From the NCBI GenBank assembly GCA_951812925.1, contig OX638369.1:44201061-44265060 (forward strand): DNA of 64,000 nucleotides. The letters are read 5' to 3'. Position numbers and translations under genes: made by a program. This document shows, piece after piece, positions 35,455 through 47,938 of the stretch. How positions within the stretch are numbered: position 1 is the stretch's first letter; each line of letters begins with the position of its first letter. The notes beneath the pieces were generated by a model that made no database searches, had not been told where the DNA came from, and saw only the letters and a program-made list of their open reading frames with translations. The DNA comes from Calliopum simillimum. Its lineage: Eukaryota > Arthropoda > Insecta > Diptera > Lauxaniidae.

Positions 35455-35900
35455 CAACAACAACACCACCACTAACAAAAACAGCGCTAACAAAAACAAC
35501 AACAGCACCACCACTAACAACAACAATGGCTAAGGGAGACCATCCGATTGGGAGGCCAGGAATAGCAACCTTGACCACAATATCTGGTCTGGCGTTCGAG
35601 TCGTTACAATAACAACAACGACACCACCACTAACAAATACAATGACACCACTATCCACAACAATAACAACAGCAACAACACTAACGAAACAAAAAAACAC
35701 AACACTAACAACAACAACACCACTAACAAAAACAACAACAACAACAACAACAACACAACAACACTAACAAAACAACAACACTGCTAACAACAACAACATC
35801 AACAACACTCGCAAAACAACAAAACTACTACTAACAACAACAACAACAACATCAACATCACTGTTAACAACACCACTATCAACCACAACAAAATGAAAAT
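35455..35900 (+). repeat. (AAC)n / AACAACACC microsatellite, about 445 bp
   Basis: Almost uninterrupted AACAACAAC with CACCACTAAC variants. It is broken once by about 75 bases of non-repeat sequence at 35530-35606 containing GGGAGACCATCCGATTGGGA. Confidence 0.9.
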
Positions 35901-36058
35901 TTTTATTCAAAAACGTGAGGCTTACTACTACTTTTTATTACAAAAGAGAAAAATTGTTATTAAAAATTTCGCGCGAAATTTTTAATAACAATTTTTCGCC
36001 TGCGGCGCTTTCTTTTTTCCACATTTTCCCAAGTCATTCAGTCAGGTTATATAATTAA

Positions 36059-36395
36059 TTACAAAAAGAAGGTCTTAACCCCCTAACGGTGAACCACTCA
36101 ATTTCTTTTAAAGATCCAGTAACTGATGACCACACAAATACGATTGAGGGCCTGTGGCGATATGTCAAAAACGCTTTGCATGTATTTAACAGAAGAAAAC
36201 GATTTTACGAAGGATATATTGCAAAATTTATGTTCCTTAAAAAGTGAAAAGCAGAGGGGGTTGAGCCAATGGAGGATTTTTTTAAATATGAGGGAGAGTT
36301 CCATAAAGTCTTTTCCTATGAAGCAGAGAACGATGATGATGATATTGTTGTAGATGAAGACATCTTATCATATAAAATAAAATACAAATTTTAAT
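36059..36395 (+). pseudogene. Merlin/ISXO2-like transposase, C-terminal fragment
   Basis: One frame reads LTVNHSISFKDP, DDHTNTIEGLWRYVKNAL and YIAKFMFLKK, then an in-frame TGA at 36245 and on to FFKYEGEFHKVF and an acidic tail, ending at a TAA near 36395. V-N-H-S...F-x-D-P...H-T-N-T-I-E-G-x-W-R-x-[VL]-K is the characteristic segment around the last catalytic E of the ISXO2-like DDE domain found in eukaryotic Merlin and bacterial IS1016/IS1595 transposases. The N-terminal half is not found, so the copy is dead. Family assignment is from motif memory. Confidence 0.75.
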
Positions 36396-36400
36396 TCTTC

Positions 36401-36439
<39 letters not shown>

Positions 36440-36880
36440 ACCTTACAAATATAGGAAATCAGATACAAATGGCATAGTTAATAAAAGAAAATAGATTGGC
36501 CTTTCATATTTTGTTACTAAAATTATGGATTGATAAGACGTTTTTTGGAAAAAATAGTGTTTTTTTAAAAAAAACCTGGTCAAAATTATCTTAAAATCAC
36601 CATATATCGAAACCGAAAACTCGGATTTAAAACTTTTGTACACCAATTTGGTAGCTAGTTATAATACCTTTCATATGACAGCAAAATTTTTGATATCCAT
36701 CAATGGACTCAGAACTTATACTTGTTTTCATAAAAGCTATATCCCGATCTTCCGATTGCTGTATCTCCGAAACCAGATCTGAGCGACACTTTTTGTTTTT
36801 GCTGTTGTTGTTGTAATTAATTTCCAAAGCCATATTTTGGCAAAAAAAATAAATTTGGCTTTGGGAGCAACGCTTGACTT

Positions 36881-37288
36881 GTTCCGTTTTTTGTTTTAAT
36901 TTTTGTTTTTTTAATTTTTATCCTACTTACAGCTCCCTTGTATTTTTACTATTTGATAGTTTTCTATTACTTCTACGAGTATATACTAAATCATTAGCTT
37001 TAACAATTCCATGCTAAAAAAATATGTTTAGTATAAATTTAGTTCAAAAAGAAAAAAATATCTTCTTTTTTGTCTGAATACTGTCTGAAAAGTATTCGAA
37101 GCTTGAATGGCTTTGGTTCCAAGTATTGCTACTGATTTCTGATGGCTTTATACATTATGTTGTACACTAAAATAAGTCTCAAATATGCAACTTTTGTAAG
37201 TACAAGTGTGCACCAATATGAGTCTTAAATGGGACCATTTTATGAGCCAAGTCTAAAATAGATTTCTACATACACATAAACATTCAGG
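36881..37288. other. Gene-free stretch
   Basis: AT-rich; nothing recognised. Confidence 0.5.
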
Positions 37289-37655
37289 CCTGTTCCGTAA
37301 TCCGCGTGGTTTCAATTACTTTTCACTTAGGAGACTTTTTAATGAAAATGCCAAGTCACACGATCAAAAGTATTAGAATCTTTTTTGTGGACAATTACAG
37401 GTTCTACAAATAATATTGATTAGAATTTACGAAAAAGTAACTGTTTCGGAAATATTCGATACAGTCGAATTTTTCGACTTTTTGAAGTTTTTTAAGAAAA
37501 ATTTCCAAAACGGTTACTTTTTCGTTAATGCAAATCAATGCTTTTTGTAGAACTTGTAATTCCCCACAAAAAAGATTCTGGTACTTTTTATCGTGTGACT
37601 AACCATTTTCATCAAAAAGCCTCGTAAATGAAAAGTAATTGAAAACACAGGCCTG
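37289..37655. mobile_element. Palindromic MITE (about 367 bp)
   Basis: The left end CAGGCCTG then TTTCAATTACTTTTCA is inverse to the right end TGAAAAGTAATTGAAA then CAGGCCTG. Inner pairs include CACACGATCAAAAGTA against a TACTTTTTATCGTGTG-like block and AGTAACTGTTTCGGAAA against the AAACGGTTACTTTTTCG block. A partial relative (AATTGAAACCATACGG, then GAACAGGCCTG) flanks the TTAA element at 18541-18574. Confidence 0.8.
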
Positions 37656-37869
37656 ATTGACTGTTTAATGAGCAAGCATTTAATATTTAATTTTGCTTTA
37701 AATCTGCTAAGGGCTCTAGTGCATCATACAAACATTTGCGCAAACTATAAAGCGGTGTCGAAAACTTAATTTAAATCAATTTTTATGTAACCTCATTTTT
37801 TATTTCATATGTGTATGTTTTCTTTTAAGCATAAATTACTAAATTAAACAATTTTTGAAATTGTTTGCT

Positions 37870-38055
37870 TACCATTTTTTAAAAAGAGGTCGAAAAACGC
37901 CACATTTGAAAAAAAAAAAAAAACACAACAAACCAAAACAAAAATAGGCATTTTTGATGTAATTGTTGGTGCTGAATCCGTTTTTGAAATATTCTAACTT
38001 CAAAAATTGTGTTTTTGAACTTTTGGGCTACTGTATCTTAAAAACCATACGCGAT
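37870..38055 (+). repeat. Dispersed repeat (GCTGAATCC family)
   Basis: Has AAGAGGTCGAAAAACGCC, the A tract, CAAACCAAAACAAAAATAGG, TTTTTGATGTAATTGTTGG and GCTGAATCCG, then diverges. Confidence 0.7.
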
Positions 38056-38564
38056 GTGATATCCGAAAATACCTACCCTATTTTTTCACAGCAATTGGAA
38101 AGTGTTGTAAACTTATATATTTGGCGAAAATTTTTAAAATTTTTGTTGTCAATGATTATTCTTTTGTATCAAAAACCATATCATCGGATTAATACTACCA
38201 CTAGATGTCTACATTTTTCATGTATTGCGAAAATAGAGTTTAAAATTCGTTTTCGGATTATGAAGTATTCGGATTTTTATATAAAACTGGATGGGGACTA
38301 CATTTCAAAAAAAACTGACTACATTGGGACGTAGAGCCATATTTTCTTCGTGTTTCTGCATACATAACTCAAAACATCAAAAATGTAGATAACCTGACGA
38401 TATGATCATGAGATATGTTTGCCATACACCAAACAAACTGTTTGCGTAAACACGATCGTCTGCTACTGAATTTGCGCAAATATAGTTTTTTTTAGATAAT
38501 TTTCTTACGCTCATTGTAAGATCATTCTCTTACATATGTATGTGCATCAGGCCGGGTTGGTCTC

Positions 38565-38715
38565 TATACAAAAAAAAATTTTGAAAAATCGCTCCTTATT
38601 TGAAGCTCACCATAAAAGTATCTAGGAAACAAAAAAAAAATTTTTTTGAAAAATCGCTCCTTATTTGAAGCTCACCATAAAAGTATCTAGGAAACAAAAA
38701 AAAAAAAAATTTTTT
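38565..38715 (+). repeat. Tandem duplication of about 72 bases
   Basis: Two copies side by side share GAAAAATCGCTCCTTATTTG, AAGCTCACCATAAAAGTATC and TAGGAAAC, separated only by A/T tracts of different length. Near-identity means a recent duplication. Confidence 0.92.
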
Positions 38716-38869
38716 TTTGGACCACTCTAATAACCGCCAAAATGTTTTTTTTTTTTTCATAACTCCGCCTCTGATGTTTAAAAATTATGTATCGTTAGAA
38801 AGGACTGAATTAGACCTACATGTTGTTTGGATCTCCGAGGTCATATTTAACAATTACGATAGCTACTCA

Positions 38870-39007
38870 CGAGGCAACCGTTGCAGCAACATGGCTGTAA
38901 AAAATGCAGTCAACAATGATATACACGAAGCAACGGTTGCGGCAAAAGATCAAAAATATCAAAATGTTTTGTTATTTCTGGCAACTGTTGCTGCAACGGT
39001 TGCCTCG
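38870..39007. mobile_element. Short MITE with 21-bp inverted ends (138 bp)
   Basis: CGAGGCAACCGTTGCAGCAA at the left is inverse to TTGCTGCAACGGTTGCCTCG at the right, with a third partial copy GCAACGGTTGCGGC at about 38930. No target duplication was identified. Confidence 0.8.
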
Positions 39008-39563
39008 GGTGTATCTAGCATTACAACCTAGTTTCTCTGATTCGTATCCCTCTAAATGCCATTTTTCCTACATAAAATCAATGACATTAAAAATATATTT
39101 ACATTTTGCCCGATAGATATGATGCTTGGAAAAATTTCCTAAGAACATCTCTATGCTTTTTAATGGTTTATACAAGTACGCACTAATAAAAGTCTTAAAT
39201 AGGATAATTTTATGAGACGGAAGTGTTTTGTAGGTGTAATTGAAAAAAAGTTCAGTAAAATTAGACTAATATCTGGATAACGTTCACTTTGACAGCAAAA
39301 TTTTGTAGCTCAGGAAATTTTCTATAGAAACGTGGTGATATTTGTTTTCGAACGACTAACAGTTTAGGAGATATAATCCACTGAAATAATCATAAAATTT
39401 AGTGTATATGTCCTGAGCATTTTCATCAAGACTTCTGAATGATAGTGAAGAATGAGTAGAACAGTTAAGGTTAAATTGAAAAATATGTCTTGATTTTAAG
39501 GATAATTCAGCGAACTTATATGGGGATTTTGTTTAATTGAAACCCAAGTATATACTATTGAGG

Positions 39564-39812
39564 AGTGGCCGTACCAAAGGGCCTAAGTACCATTTCGTGG
39601 CAAAAGTAGTGTCATAAAATGAAACGGGTAACATTTTGTTAGAAATTAATAAAATTGTTTTCTGTTTTCACCAAAAATGTACTTGATAGTGTGAAATTGA
39701 TGTCATTATGTTAAAAAAATTATAACAGTCAAATAACCGACTATTAGGCACATAAAAAGTATGATATTACTTTTGCCTCGAAATGGTACTTAGGCCCTTT
39801 GGTACGGCCACT
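39564..39812. mobile_element. MITE with about 45-bp inverted ends (249 bp)
   Basis: AGTGGCCGTACCAAAGGGCC then TAAGTACCATTTCG at the left, and its inverse CGAAATGGTACTTAGGCCC then TTTGGTACGGCCACT at the right. Match quality is very high, suggesting recent origin. The target duplication is not obvious. Confidence 0.88.
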
Positions 39813-42734
39813 ATTCAATTATAAAATTTTCTACTAAAAATGTGGGAGCTGTTAGTTTTCTTTTTTTTCTTTAGCAATTTTTATAATTTTAATGGGCAAA
39901 TGAATATTTATAATTTGATGTTTTTTTTTATTCTGTAAATGAAATGCAAAATATTACTATGTAGAAAAAATAGTATAGAAATTATTTAAAATAACAAACA
40001 TTTAAATAGTCAACAATTCAACAGCGTTATCAGTAGCATGCACGATAATTTATGGGCGAAACAAAATTAGCAGACATTAAAAATCTAAAGATATAGAACA
40101 TACTTCAAATAGATATATATATACAATTTAACACATAGTGCTGTTCAGTAGAAAGTAAAAAATAATAATTTATTTAATATACTGGCATATTAGTAGAGTT
40201 GAAAGTTATGATTTATCCTAAAAAGCGGCAATATTTTCTATTTTGCATTATAAAAATCAATTCAAAACATTTGCCCAATTTATTTTTAAATTAATTTAGT
40301 TTTGTATAAAATAAATTAATTTTGTAAAAAAAAATGCCGTCTATTTACTATAATAAAAAGTACTAAATAAAAAACAAAGAAACATAAATTAATTCTATGA
40401 TATTTATTAAAATAACAAAAAACTTTACCGAGCCATAATAAAATTGAATTTATTAAACAAACTGTATGAATCAACTTTAAACAAAAAAGAAATTAACATA
40501 CACATTTAACATACATATGTACATCATACATATACACATGAAGAACACATATGCACACTTTTCTACAAGAAAAAACAAATTCACACAAATACCTTTTTTT
40601 AATTAAAAACTTAATAATAATTAATATTAAAAACTGCAAAAGTTAAAAAGTGGTTTTGTGTTAATAATAAAATACTTGTGAACATAAGAGAAAGAAAAAA
40701 ATTTAAATTTAATGAAATACCTAAAATAAATTCTTTTCATTTTCAAGTAAATCACTACCCCTTAAACTTTTGAGCTACAAGAAGGAAATCGTTCTACTGA
40801 AGCAAATTTATACGAAATATAGTATAATATCTTGATACTTGAAATTGTTTTGGCAACATTCGAGGATATGGAAAGTTAATGAAGAACTCTTGAGCTATTT
40901 ACTGTAATAAATATACTGTAAACTACTTATATACTCTAAGTAAAACTGTGTAAAATTTCACACATTCTGTGTGAAAAATACAACTCAGCATGTTCTTATT
41001 TCTCTCTCAATATATAAATTTTGAGAGAATTTTTCACAGTAGGGGAGATATGGGACCTTGCTATAAAACCAGAATTAAAAGAGATTTTTGGAGCAATTAA
41101 ACACAAGATTTTTCTTCAATTAATTTCAAACAAAAAAAACTATTTCAACTAAATTAAAAGTGTTTGCAAATATGATATTTCTTTATTTAAAAAAAATACT
41201 TTAAAGTGGCAAATCCCCCGAGACTAAGGGTGATATGGCACCATATCATGGAAGATTTGGCATCCTAAGTAGCTTTTAAGTTTTTTTTTTGTCAGAATTG
41301 CATGTTTTCGTATACGATGTATATGTTTTATGTGGCCACATACGGCACGTTACGTATTTGATCCAATCATAAGGTTTCGTGGTTTGTGCACATTCTTCTA
41401 CACACTCAACGATTTAATTCGGAATATAATATTTTCTTCACCTCTATCGGAAGAAGTATTAGTCACCAACTAACTATAAGTCATCTTCTTTGGAACCACC
41501 GAACGTTGCAATGATTGTGTTTTCCGTTTCAAGTTTATCTTTTTCTGCTGGAACGCATTATCAGAATACTTTAGAGTCCTTGCCGTTTATTTTCTTGTAT
41601 TCTTATTGGCTAATATTGCGTGTATTCAAAGTTTCCATAGGATTTTCTAAAATATTAGAGAAAACCTCAAATTAATCAGGTAAAAATGAAAAAGGAGTCA
41701 CTGAAGATCCTCCCTGACTAAAATTCTGCGATACTGGAATGACTGTACGTTCAAGAACTTCATATTCGCACTTCCAAATATCTTTCAACATGCAGAGAGA
41801 GGAATGGCACCAGAACTATATCAGCCGCAGTAATTGGGTGCCATTTATCCTTTTCGGCGTTTACCGAGAAAAAATGCCACGAAACATGTTCACTCTCGCT
41901 CGTATTTATCCGAAAATGAAATCACATTCAATTCTGTTTGTTTTGATACATGCAGCATAAGGCTGTGTTTTTGATCGCGCATATTCGGGCGCCGCGAGAT
42001 TCGGTGCATATCGCCACATGCGACAAGTTATACGAGTACATATGGAAGTGCTTATGACACAGAGATTTCACGAAAATCGATTTAGAGCGACAAAAGCAAC
42101 GAGAATCTTTAACCAAAAATTTTTGAAGCAGACCTGCAGTAAAAATATGAGACAATATACAAAAAATACTAGTTCACGGTTAATACTAGCCCGAAACTAG
42201 TGAAAAAGGGATGCAGTGGGGTCTAGTTTGATGTCAGGTCTTAGTTTGTAAGGGCAAATAAATTTGAATCGTGACGTTAACAAATTACAATTTTGGTTTT
42301 TTGCTTTGAAATAATTTGTGTTTTATGTCACTTGAATTGTGTGTCTAAATAAATTGTGGAAACAAATGAAATTAATGAATTCATTTTTGTTAATGCTGTT
42401 ATGAATGTAATTTAACTTTATTTAATATGTTTGAAGAAAATATAAATTCAAATCAAAAAAAAAAAAAAAGATATTACTATAGACTACTTCATACCACAAC
42501 TAGTCCTGGACTGGTATAAAAGTAATGCATAAGGGGCCAATTGAAATTTCGTAGGACATCAACACACAAAAAAGAACAGTTGCTTGTATGCAAAAAGGAT
42601 TGAAGTCAGACTACTACTGGTTGGTAGAGGACTAGTTAATGGACAACTCTTAAACTAAGTAGTCCGTTTGCCTACAGGGAGAGTAGCGAATTGCTCAACT
42701 TTTATATGAAATAACTATTGCATGTTTTAAGCAT
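39813..42734. other. Gene-free stretch
   Basis: Very AT-rich to about 41000, then somewhat less so. Several 60-75 codon frames on both strands at 41.5-42.2 kb overlap each other and show no motif I recognise; a decayed transposon is possible. 42480-42680 has AGTCCTGGACTGGTATAAAA and GTAATGCATAAGG, related to the 24.6-kb block. Confidence 0.45.
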
Positions 42735-42975
42735 TATTCTAAGGTTTTAAGCATTTCTTGTCTTTGATGACCCATAGTGAAATTTTCCATAGAATATTTT
42801 TGTGGAATAAATTTACCTATAATAACCCAGTTTATAGAAAAAGCGGTCAAAAAGACCCATAAAAGCATGTCACAATGGGTTAAGATGTTCTAAAAAATTG
42901 TTCCTTTCGTAATTTTATGGTAACATTGGAACAACAAGTTTTATACAAAATGAAGTTTTAGAGTTTTACAGAAGG
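42735..42975 (-). repeat. About 240-bp repeat, inverse copy of 12535-12770
   Basis: On the minus strand: TGTAAAACTCTAAAACTTCA, AACATCTTAACCCATTGTGA, TTTATGGGTCTTTTTGACCG, AACTGGGTTATTATAGG and CAAAGACAAGAAATGCTTAA. The internal hairpin has lost its second TTAA. Confidence 0.75.
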
Positions 42976-45529
42976 ATGAAATTTCCAAAATACGTTTCTT
43001 GTGGGCATTTTATTTAAAAAACAATAAATAATTGATTAAATGTTGAAGATAATACTTTGATAATTGATTCAAGGCGAACAATTTGATATAGCGCACGACT
43101 TATTCCGAGTATTTTTGAGGTCGAAAGAAAGTAAAAGTCAAAGTAAAGGTCAAGCTAAGATTTTGCATTAAACGGCGATGAACAACCTGACCATCAAAAA
43201 ATTTTAAAAAAATTCTCAGCCCACTTTTTTGACATCTTTCAGATTTTTAGAGGTAAAGTGTTCAATCGCCCGCAATTCCGCCAGTTCATTATGACTCTGT
43301 CGCTAGCGATGCGCGCGTTGCAAATACACTCGACTATAAACACAGCCTTAAGCTTTATCAAATATGCACCGCTCTGCTACCTCTCGAAATATGTGCTAAA
43401 CAAACTCAGTCGCTTACATTCCCAATATTTTTTTTTAAAAATCCCACATACAAGTAATTATTGTTACTACAGCTTAACAAGCTACTCACCACGAAGTCTT
43501 TCGCGCAGCTGAATTTTGAATGCTATGAAAGCTGCCTGTATTAAGATTAAGAGGGGTGCCATACAACCTGTGGGTGCCACCTCTCCCGGGCTTACGATAT
43601 GTGCAAATTTTACACAGCTTTATTTAGAGTGTATTTCGTATGTATATCAATAAACTGTGCTTAGATCACAATGATACACATAATTTAAAAACTGAAAAAA
43701 GTTTTTTAAAAAGAACTTAAATTTTACGAGTATTGAAGTTTTTTAAACAAAAACTTTAGTACGTATGATATTGTTTGTATATCCATATTTAAATTTCATC
43801 TGGGCGCATTACCATTTTCTTAGTTAAATTTTGAAATTTTAGAAGGGCAAAATTTCAAGAAAGCTTAAAAAATTAGCCATTCTCTATATGTCCAAGTCTT
43901 CCAAGCTTTTAGATTTGTACTCATTTGAATATGCATATGATATGGATGATATAAACAGTATTTCTCGTGCTCACTTTTATGAAGTAGAATGTTGCAAGCA
44001 TAATTGAATATAATTAAAGGTTACTCATACGCACTGTTAGCCCAAAAAATAAATACATAGTGATTTTCTTCTGTGGAATAATTCTCTATAGCTCAATGGT
44101 ATAAAGAGGGTAACAATATTATTGTTACAAAAAAAAAAAAAATAAATAAAAATTATTAATTTTATCGTAATTTTCACACCGTCCCTTTTTGATGATTATA
44201 AATAACAGCTATAACTACAGCAACAACAAATATATGTTTTATCGTCGTCGTTTATATAAGTATATAAAAGTGTAAAGTTAAAATAAAAAAAAAATTATTA
44301 TACCCATACATATGTATGTATTTGAACTTTATTTCAATGTTATATACATAAACCAATATTAAGTACATACATACACAAAAATGCAACGCATACTACCTTA
44401 AATAAATTTGATATTTTCTACTTTTGTGTACTTATATTTTAACTAATTTTATTGCAAATTGTACAAGCAAATATCATAAATATTTTTGATTGCTTAATTT
44501 GTAAGTTCGTTTTGTGCTCTTTTCTCTTAAACTCTGTAAATTCAATAAAAAAGTAAAATATTTTAGTAAATAAAACAAACAAAAATTATGAATAAATAGA
44601 AATTAATAAAATGAAATAACATACAATTTTACGTAAATAATCAACTTATTCTAAAAGCCAAAAATTCATGTTAAACGTTCAAAAACAAAAAAAAATAAAA
44701 ATTTTTTTTAGTAACAATACAAAAAATAAAATTATAAAAAAAATGATATGACGTTAATAAACACAATACTTTATATTAATTAATATTAGTATGAAAATAT
44801 CAAATATGACAACATTAAACACAAGGTAAAATAAAATAAACTTGTTTAGAATAAAAACGTACTATGGTTTTATTAAGATGTGTACACTGGCATGTAAGTA
44901 TATTTAGAAATCAATTTTGAATACGTTTTCCAGTTGTTAATATATTTCTTATGTCTGGAAAGAATTTTAAACAAGCTGGGTTTTTGTATTATAAGAAGTT
45001 ACCGTTAGTAGCAATGAAACTGGCTCATGATCTTAACATTTTCTTCTGCTCTCAATGTTTGAGGATCATCGTCGGATTATTCTGATCTGATTTATTCGAT
45101 AAACGTTCCCATGATTCATAATTTTCCATTCCATAATGGTTCGTAAGCTAAGTCCTTCCAGAGATAATCGAAAATTTCGGTCATTGAAGTTATATGTAAC
45201 TTTATTTACAAATATATATTTCAAGAACGAGAAATCCGATCGATCTAATTTTTACACGATTTCAAAAGGGAAATTAATAATGCTTCTAACAACTACATAT
45301 GAATCGGTTTTTTAAAAATTGAATACGAGTCAATTTAAAAATATTAGCAAGCGTTATTAAACTGGCGTTAAGTGTATACCACTGTGAACCAATCAAGTTT
45401 TGTTATGCTGTAAAAATTTTAGCAATTTTGCTCTGAATGGACTTATTTCAATTTCACTCACAAAATATTCTGTAAATAATGGCAAAAGCAAATGAAAATT
45501 TTTGTATGTTGCTAAATTTTTTTTCGATT
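42976..45529. other. Gene-free stretch
   Basis: An 84-codon frame (43258-43512) has no recognised motif. 43700-44900 is extremely AT-rich (AAATAAATAAAAATT runs, ATACATATGTATGT). No gene is supported. Confidence 0.5.
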
Positions 45530-46510
45530 CCTTGAGACTTTTTCGATGTTTTTCATTAATATCAGGCCCTATTCGATTTTTTCAGAGTTTTCGGATACTT
45601 TTCGGTAATTTATGATTCTTTTCGCATTTTTGGATACTTTTCGATTAATTCCTATTTCTGCACTCTTTTTCGATATTTTTCGATAATTTCAGGATCTAAC
45701 CGATTACACAGTCCTGTGATAAAACAAAGTATGATATCAGAGTAGATATATATATATTTATAGATTTTTGCTCGCTGAATCCGAATATGACATTTGATTT
45801 GCTCCATCACGTCTGAGATCCGAGTTATCCTTGATTTAAAGTGCATAAAACGCTATTTTTAAACATATGGCGTACATCCTTAAAGAAGTCTAGTTCGCTT
45901 TTGACAGCGGCATTAAATAGCCCTGAGCTTTCTCTTTAAAGAGTATTTTTAATTTTTCCAATTGGATCATTAGTTTCTGAGATATCATCCATTGAAATAA
46001 AGGTGTACAAATTGAATATAGTCCTTTATAGGAATTAGCAATACCTTAACTTCAATCGATGATGTCTCGGAAACTAATGATTCAATGAAAAGGTTAAAAA
46101 TGTGCTTTAAAGAGGAAGCTCAGAGCTATTCAATGCCGCTGTCAAAAGTGAACTAGACTACTTTCAGGATGTATGCCATATGTCTGAAAATAACGTTTCT
46201 TGCACTTTAAATAACTCTGATCTCAGACGTGATGGAGCAAATCGGAGGTCATGTTTGGATTCAGTGATCAAAAATCTATAAAAATCACCTACTCTCATTT
46301 CATACTTTTTTAGCTTTTTCAAAAACGCAGGACAGCGTTTTTCTATGATTTCTGTCTTTTTCGATACTTAATGAATAATTCAGATTCCCATAGGCTTTTT
46401 TGATGTTTTTCGATCGATAGAAAGCATCGAAAAACACTGAAATAATTGGCTAGATCCGAAAAAGAGTGCAGAATTCCGAAATAATCGAAAAGTTTCGAAA
46501 AATTTACACT
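45530..46510. repeat. Imperfect palindrome, about 0.98 kb
   Basis: Centre near 46020. Pairs include GCTCCATCACGTCTGAGATC (about 45800) with CTCAGACGTGATGGAGC (about 46221), TTTTGACAGCGGCATT (about 45898) with AATGCCGCTGTCAAAAG (about 46134), TTTCTGCACTCTTTTTCG with a CGAAAAAGAGTGCAGAA block (about 46457). Both halves carry the dispersed GCTGAATCC repeat, in opposite orientation. Outer parts are rich in TTTTTCGAT words. Confidence 0.88.
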
Positions 46511-47349
46511 TTCAAAAAAACCATTCTTGTAAAAATGTTTTTCATATAAAATTCTTTTGAGTAATTTATGATGAAATCGTGGTCTAACGAGTCTGTAATT
46601 TTAAATATAAAAAGAGCACATATATTGCTAACTATAACTACCATAAGCTCAAATTTTCCAAAATTGGACTCATTTCACTTTCAAATAAACCATATATTAT
46701 TCATATATTACTTATAAACAGAGCAAAATGGGATTATGTCATGGAAAGTTATTAAGTGTTAATTTTTTTGTACGGTCGGTACTTGATCCAGAATGTTCTT
46801 CTACAAACGATAATGAGTAGTTGCCAAGAGAATCATCAAATTGTTCAGTGTAAAGTGAACTGATCTGATCTGAAGACTTAAGAAGTGCATCCAGTAACTT
46901 CGGCTGAGCGAAGGTGCTTCAATCATATTGATATTGTGAAGCAAGACAGCTCTTCTATTTTTTCTACAGTTAATAAAAAGATGCGATTCAGCGGGCTCGT
47001 TGTTCTGCTTGAGTGTTTCAAAAACCTAAAACATCATAGCTAAAGGTAGTTGGCCGAAAAATACCTTAGGCTTATCGAGATAGTATGTTTGTTTTTTGTG
47101 TCTGGAGCCACATATCTACACTATTGCTTTTGGGATGCAAGGATATACGAAATTCTGTTGAGAAAATATAAATCATGGCATCATGAGTTTGAATTTTTTG
47201 CATTTTTAAGGATGAGACAATCGGTTGAGACCAGCAAGACTATGAATTTTGTGAATTTGTAGTTTTCCTTCGATAGTCGATAAAAAAGTTTCCAGTTTTG
47301 CAAAATTGTTATCTGCAGAGTGGGTCCATTTGTAGGAGCCAAAATAGTC
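46511..47349. other. Gene-free stretch
   Basis: Short frames only (for example 47050-47262) without known motifs. Confidence 0.45.
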
Positions 47350-47690
47350 GATGTTGCGTACCCCCTCACGGTGTTCTTTGGAGCATTTTAAAAGTTTTTG
47401 CCCATACCCCTAAAATGAATTTCGAGCCTCCCAATTTTTCAAGGAAGGCTGTTCGCCAAAAAGTGACTCAGATGTTGTACGAAAAAGCCAAATGTGTATC
47501 CGGGAGTTTTTGACGTCGAGGAATCCATTTTTGGCAATTATTTTTATTATTCCATTAATTTTTAAGGAAAATACCTTGAAAAATTGGGAGGCACAAAATT
47601 TATTTTAGAGTTATGGTTTCTTGGGCAAAAATTCTTAATATGATCCAAAAAACACTGTGATGGGGTACGAAACTCACCAAAAGAATTTGA
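47350..47690. mobile_element. Palindromic MITE-like repeat (about 340 bp)
   Basis: GTACCCCCTCACGGTGTTCT at the left answers CACTGTGATGGGGTAC at the right. Inner pairs: TTTTTGCCCATACC against GGTTTCTTGGGCAAAAA, and GCCTCCCAATTTTTCAAG against CTTGAAAAATTGGGAGGC. Confidence 0.8.
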
Positions 47691-47770
47691 CCCGCCTTAT
47701 TGTATCTACATACATACTTATATTCATATTCAAAAAATAAATAAATCGAAATACCATTTATTTGTTTAAA

Positions 47771-47780
47771 TTTATTTATT
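47771..47780 (-). promoter_or_regulatory. Candidate polyadenylation signal of the galectin gene
   Basis: On the minus strand AATAAATAAA lies about 160 bases after the stop codon. Confidence 0.5.
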
Positions 47781-47938
47781 CCATGTGCTATCCTAACTGG
47801 TGCTTTGAAAAATTCTTCTTTTTGGATTTCAAAAAAACAGTTGCAATTTTTAAAGCTTTTCTTTTACATATTTTTCAAACAATTTCACTACACTCTTTTC
47901 AATATCTCGTTGCACTTTTGCAGTGCCATCATGAGATT

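Larger units (their letters stand above)
34956..36880. mobile_element. Element with about 300-bp inverted arms enclosing a Merlin-type transposase remnant
   Basis: Arms at about 34956-35262 and 36588-36880 are inverse copies: AAGTCAAGCGTTGCTCCCA at left, TGGGAGCAACGCTTGACTT (roughly) at right, and inside AAAAAGTGTCGCTC, GATCGGGATATAG and ATATGAAAG. Between them lie an (AAC)n tract and a recognisable transposase tail. The ends do not show an obvious 8-9 bp target duplication, so the arms may belong to the same element or to a palindrome into which it jumped. Confidence 0.6.

Noticed and set aside
35455..35900. Regular AAC/CACC repeats considered as a CRISPR-like array
   Set aside because: A simple microsatellite in a eukaryotic genome, with no spacer structure.
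41490..42200. Cluster of 60-75 codon frames on both strands, thought of as a decayed pogo-type transposase
   Set aside because: I could not align any catalytic or DNA-binding motif with confidence.
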